A stretch of 44,039 bases of DNA from Actinomyces sp. Its GTDB lineage: Bacteria > Actinomycetota > Actinomycetes > Actinomycetales > Actinomycetaceae. A model generated the notes under the pieces. The model was not told the origin of the DNA. It made no database searches and worked only from the letters and a program-made list of their open reading frames with translations. The translations under genes and the position numbers were made by a program. Position 1 is the stretch's first letter, and each line of letters starts with the position of its first letter. The stretch is taken from the NCBI RefSeq assembly GCF_029851875.1, contig NZ_JARKVC010000042.1, positions 1-44,039 on the forward strand. Direction: 5' to 3'. Shown one piece after another: positions 42,949-44,039 of the stretch.

Positions 42949-43287
42949 GTGATCTTCAAGGCCGTCGGTGACCGCGCCCCTTACCCCGCCCACGGGGTCG
43001 AGGCGCAGCGTGGCTGGTCCGTCATCGCCCCTCGGCAGATCCGCCTCGACCAGCTCACCACCACCCGCTCAACCCTCGATCTGCGCAACCTCCTCGACGA
43101 CGACTCGACCTTCTACGGGGACCTGTTCGCCCACGTCGTGGCCTATCAGGGTGAGCTGTACCTGGAGACCGGACTGCACCGCGCCCTGCGTGCGGCCCTG
43201 CAGGGGCGCACCGTCCTCCACGCACGGGTGCTGGAGCTGGACAACGAGGGCCGCGCGCTCCTCGCCCCGCCACCGCCGGCAGCCTGA
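42949..43287 (+). CDS. Conserved actinobacterial protein, Rv0430-like
   Basis: A 112-residue protein that begins MIFKAVGDRAPYPAHG and has RQIRLDQLTTTRSTLDL, DSTFYGDLFAHVV and LYLETGLHRALRAALQGRTVLHARV. This matches from memory the conserved family that includes mycobacterial Rv0430, which automated annotation often calls a VapB antitoxin. No toxin gene is next to it. Instead it is paired with a LytR_C gene, as Rv0430 is with Rv0431, so an envelope-related role is more likely. The start is GTG at 42949. Confidence 0.82.
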   Translation: MIFKAVGDRAPYPAHGVEAQRGWSVIAPRQIRLDQLTTTRSTLDLRNLLDDDSTFYGDLFAHVVAYQGELYLETGLHRALRAALQGRTVLHARVLELDNEGRALLAPPPPAA

Positions 43288-43307
43288 CGGCGCAAGACCA
43301 CGGGGTC

Positions 43308-43337
43308 CTGACCCTGGCGCACCAACTCGGTTACTGT
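43308..43337 (+). promoter_or_regulatory. Candidate promoter of the LytR_C gene
   Basis: CTGACC (43308-43313), an 18-bp spacer and TACTGT (43332-43337), whose end is 6 nt before the GTG start. A leaderless transcript is expected. Confidence 0.5.
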
Positions 43338-43343
43338 GGGCGG

Positions 43344-43979
43344 GTGAGCACCCCCCTAGACCCGCGCGCTGAGTACCGCCGTCGTCTCCAGCACCGCCAG
43401 ACGATGGTCATCGGAGGAGTCCTGGCCACCATGGTGGTCCTGACCCTCGTGTGCCTGCTGCTGTGGACCGGGATCGTGCCAGCCCCCTACGAACCTGGTT
43501 TCTCCAGCGCCGAGGCCGAGGCGACCTCAGTGGTCCAGCCCTGCCCGCCCGCGGACGCGGCAACCGTCGAGGTCGCCTCCATCCCCGTCAACGTCTACAA
43601 CGGCACGGACACCACGGGACTGGCCGGGGACGTCACCCAGGCCCTGACGGAGTCGGGCCTCACCGTGACGACGACGGCAGACTGGCCCCGTGGCTCCTAC
43701 GACGGCAACGTCCTCATCACCACCTCCCAGGCTGGCCTCACCAACGCCTACACCCTCGCCCGGGCCTTCACCGGCACCGTCACCGTCACCATCGACGAGA
43801 CCGCCGACGCCGCCGACCCGACCGTGAGCGTCGTGCTTGGCTCGGAGTACAAGCAGTCCATCCTCTCCACCGCCGAGATCGGTCAGCTCAAGGTCGGCGA
43901 GCCGATCGCGGCCCCGAGCGGCTGCGTGGCCGTGACAGAGGCCCCGACCGAGCAGACCAGCCAGGCACCGGCGAGCTGA
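43344..43979 (+). CDS. LytR_C domain protein (Rv0431-like)
   Basis: A 211-residue single-pass membrane protein. A basic cytoplasmic start (EYRRRLQHRQ) and one helix (about 21-44) precede an extracellular LytR C-terminal domain with VNVYNGTDTTGLAGDVTQALTESGLTV and SVVLGSEYK. An acidic/Thr-rich tail follows. LytR_C domains accompany wall-polymer ligases, but no LCP ligase domain is present here. It lies 56 bp after the Rv0430-like gene. The final 60 bases of the window contain nothing I can assign. Confidence 0.88.
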   Translation: MSTPLDPRAEYRRRLQHRQTMVIGGVLATMVVLTLVCLLLWTGIVPAPYEPGFSSAEAEATSVVQPCPPADAATVEVASIPVNVYNGTDTTGLAGDVTQALTESGLTVTTTADWPRGSYDGNVLITTSQAGLTNAYTLARAFTGTVTVTIDETADAADPTVSVVLGSEYKQSILSTAEIGQLKVGEPIAAPSGCVAVTEAPTEQTSQAPAS

Positions 43980-44039
43980 GACGGCGCTTCACCCACTAGT
44001 GCGTTCTGACGTCATGGGGGCGTGCTTCCCAGGACCTGG

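Noticed and set aside
42949-43287. A type II toxin-antitoxin locus
   Set aside because: No toxin gene lies on either side; both neighbours are envelope proteins.

Overview
The window reads as chromosomal DNA of a high-GC Gram-positive bacterium of the Actinomycetota, most likely Actinomyces or a close relative. The signs are strong G/C bias at third codon positions, a WhiB-family regulator, a GlxR/Crp-type regulator, MurT-GatD, a septum-formation lipoprotein, a LytR_C protein and the coproporphyrin-dependent heme route. No prophage, plasmid or intact IS element is visible.

Layout. Positions 1-5.7 kb: nth (-), crp/glxR (+), a 53-residue DUF4177-like gene (-), whiB4-like (-), ponA2-like class A PBP (+) and a metallophosphoesterase (+). 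As I recall it, this is the order of the mycobacterial nth-crp-Rv3678A-whiB4-ponA2-Rv3683 block. Positions 5.7-6.7 kb: tRNA-Pro(CGG), its terminator, a striking five-copy repeat array with an exact 52-bp period (three copies forward, two inverted), and a frameshifted gene remnant. Positions 6.7-10.6 kb: a PAP2-diacylglycerol kinase fusion, then murT-gatD. Positions 10.57-11.64 kb: one AT-richer glycosyltransferase gene on the minus strand, bounded by a perfect 27-bp direct repeat that duplicates the 3' end of gatD; this looks like a recent one-gene insertion. Positions 11.7-15.3 kb: a Nudix hydrolase, then feoA-feoB and a NifU-like Fe-S protein behind a candidate iron-regulator box.

Positions 15.3-26.8 kb hold a complete heme pathway from glutamyl-tRNA to heme in two divergent operons. 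On the minus strand are hemA-cpfC-chdC, with 8-bp overlaps. On the plus strand are hemE-cgoX-hemC-hemD (ATGA overlaps) followed by hemB and hemL. They share a 240-bp control region with repeated GTCA motifs. Because ferrous-iron uptake and a NifU-like protein sit next to it, about 14.5 kb is given to iron entry, iron handling and heme.

Positions 26.9-32.7 kb: a PspC-domain gene split by a frameshift in a C6 run, a zinc-type macrodomain hydrolase, dps, thioredoxin, NAD-dependent malic enzyme, an HGSNAT/DUF418-like membrane protein and a small secreted, tail-anchored protein of unknown function. Positions 32.7-40.8 kb, mostly minus strand: asd and lysC (with a nested beta-subunit start behind a perfect ribosome-binding site), an ABC-F ATPase on the opposite strand, recR and dnaX. 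Positions 40.9-41.3 kb: SRP RNA (ffs) and tRNA-Ser(GGA). Positions 41.5-44.0 kb: two lipoproteins, then a Rv0430-like protein and a LytR_C protein.

Across the window at least seven genes have a TAnnnT-like -10 box only 6-9 nt before the start codon, most of them without a ribosome-binding site, which suggests leaderless transcripts. The items most worth follow-up are the 52-bp-period array, the 27-bp-bounded glycosyltransferase insert, the iron/heme supercluster with its shared control region, the MurT that lacks the zinc-ribbon cysteines, and the nested aspartokinase beta start.
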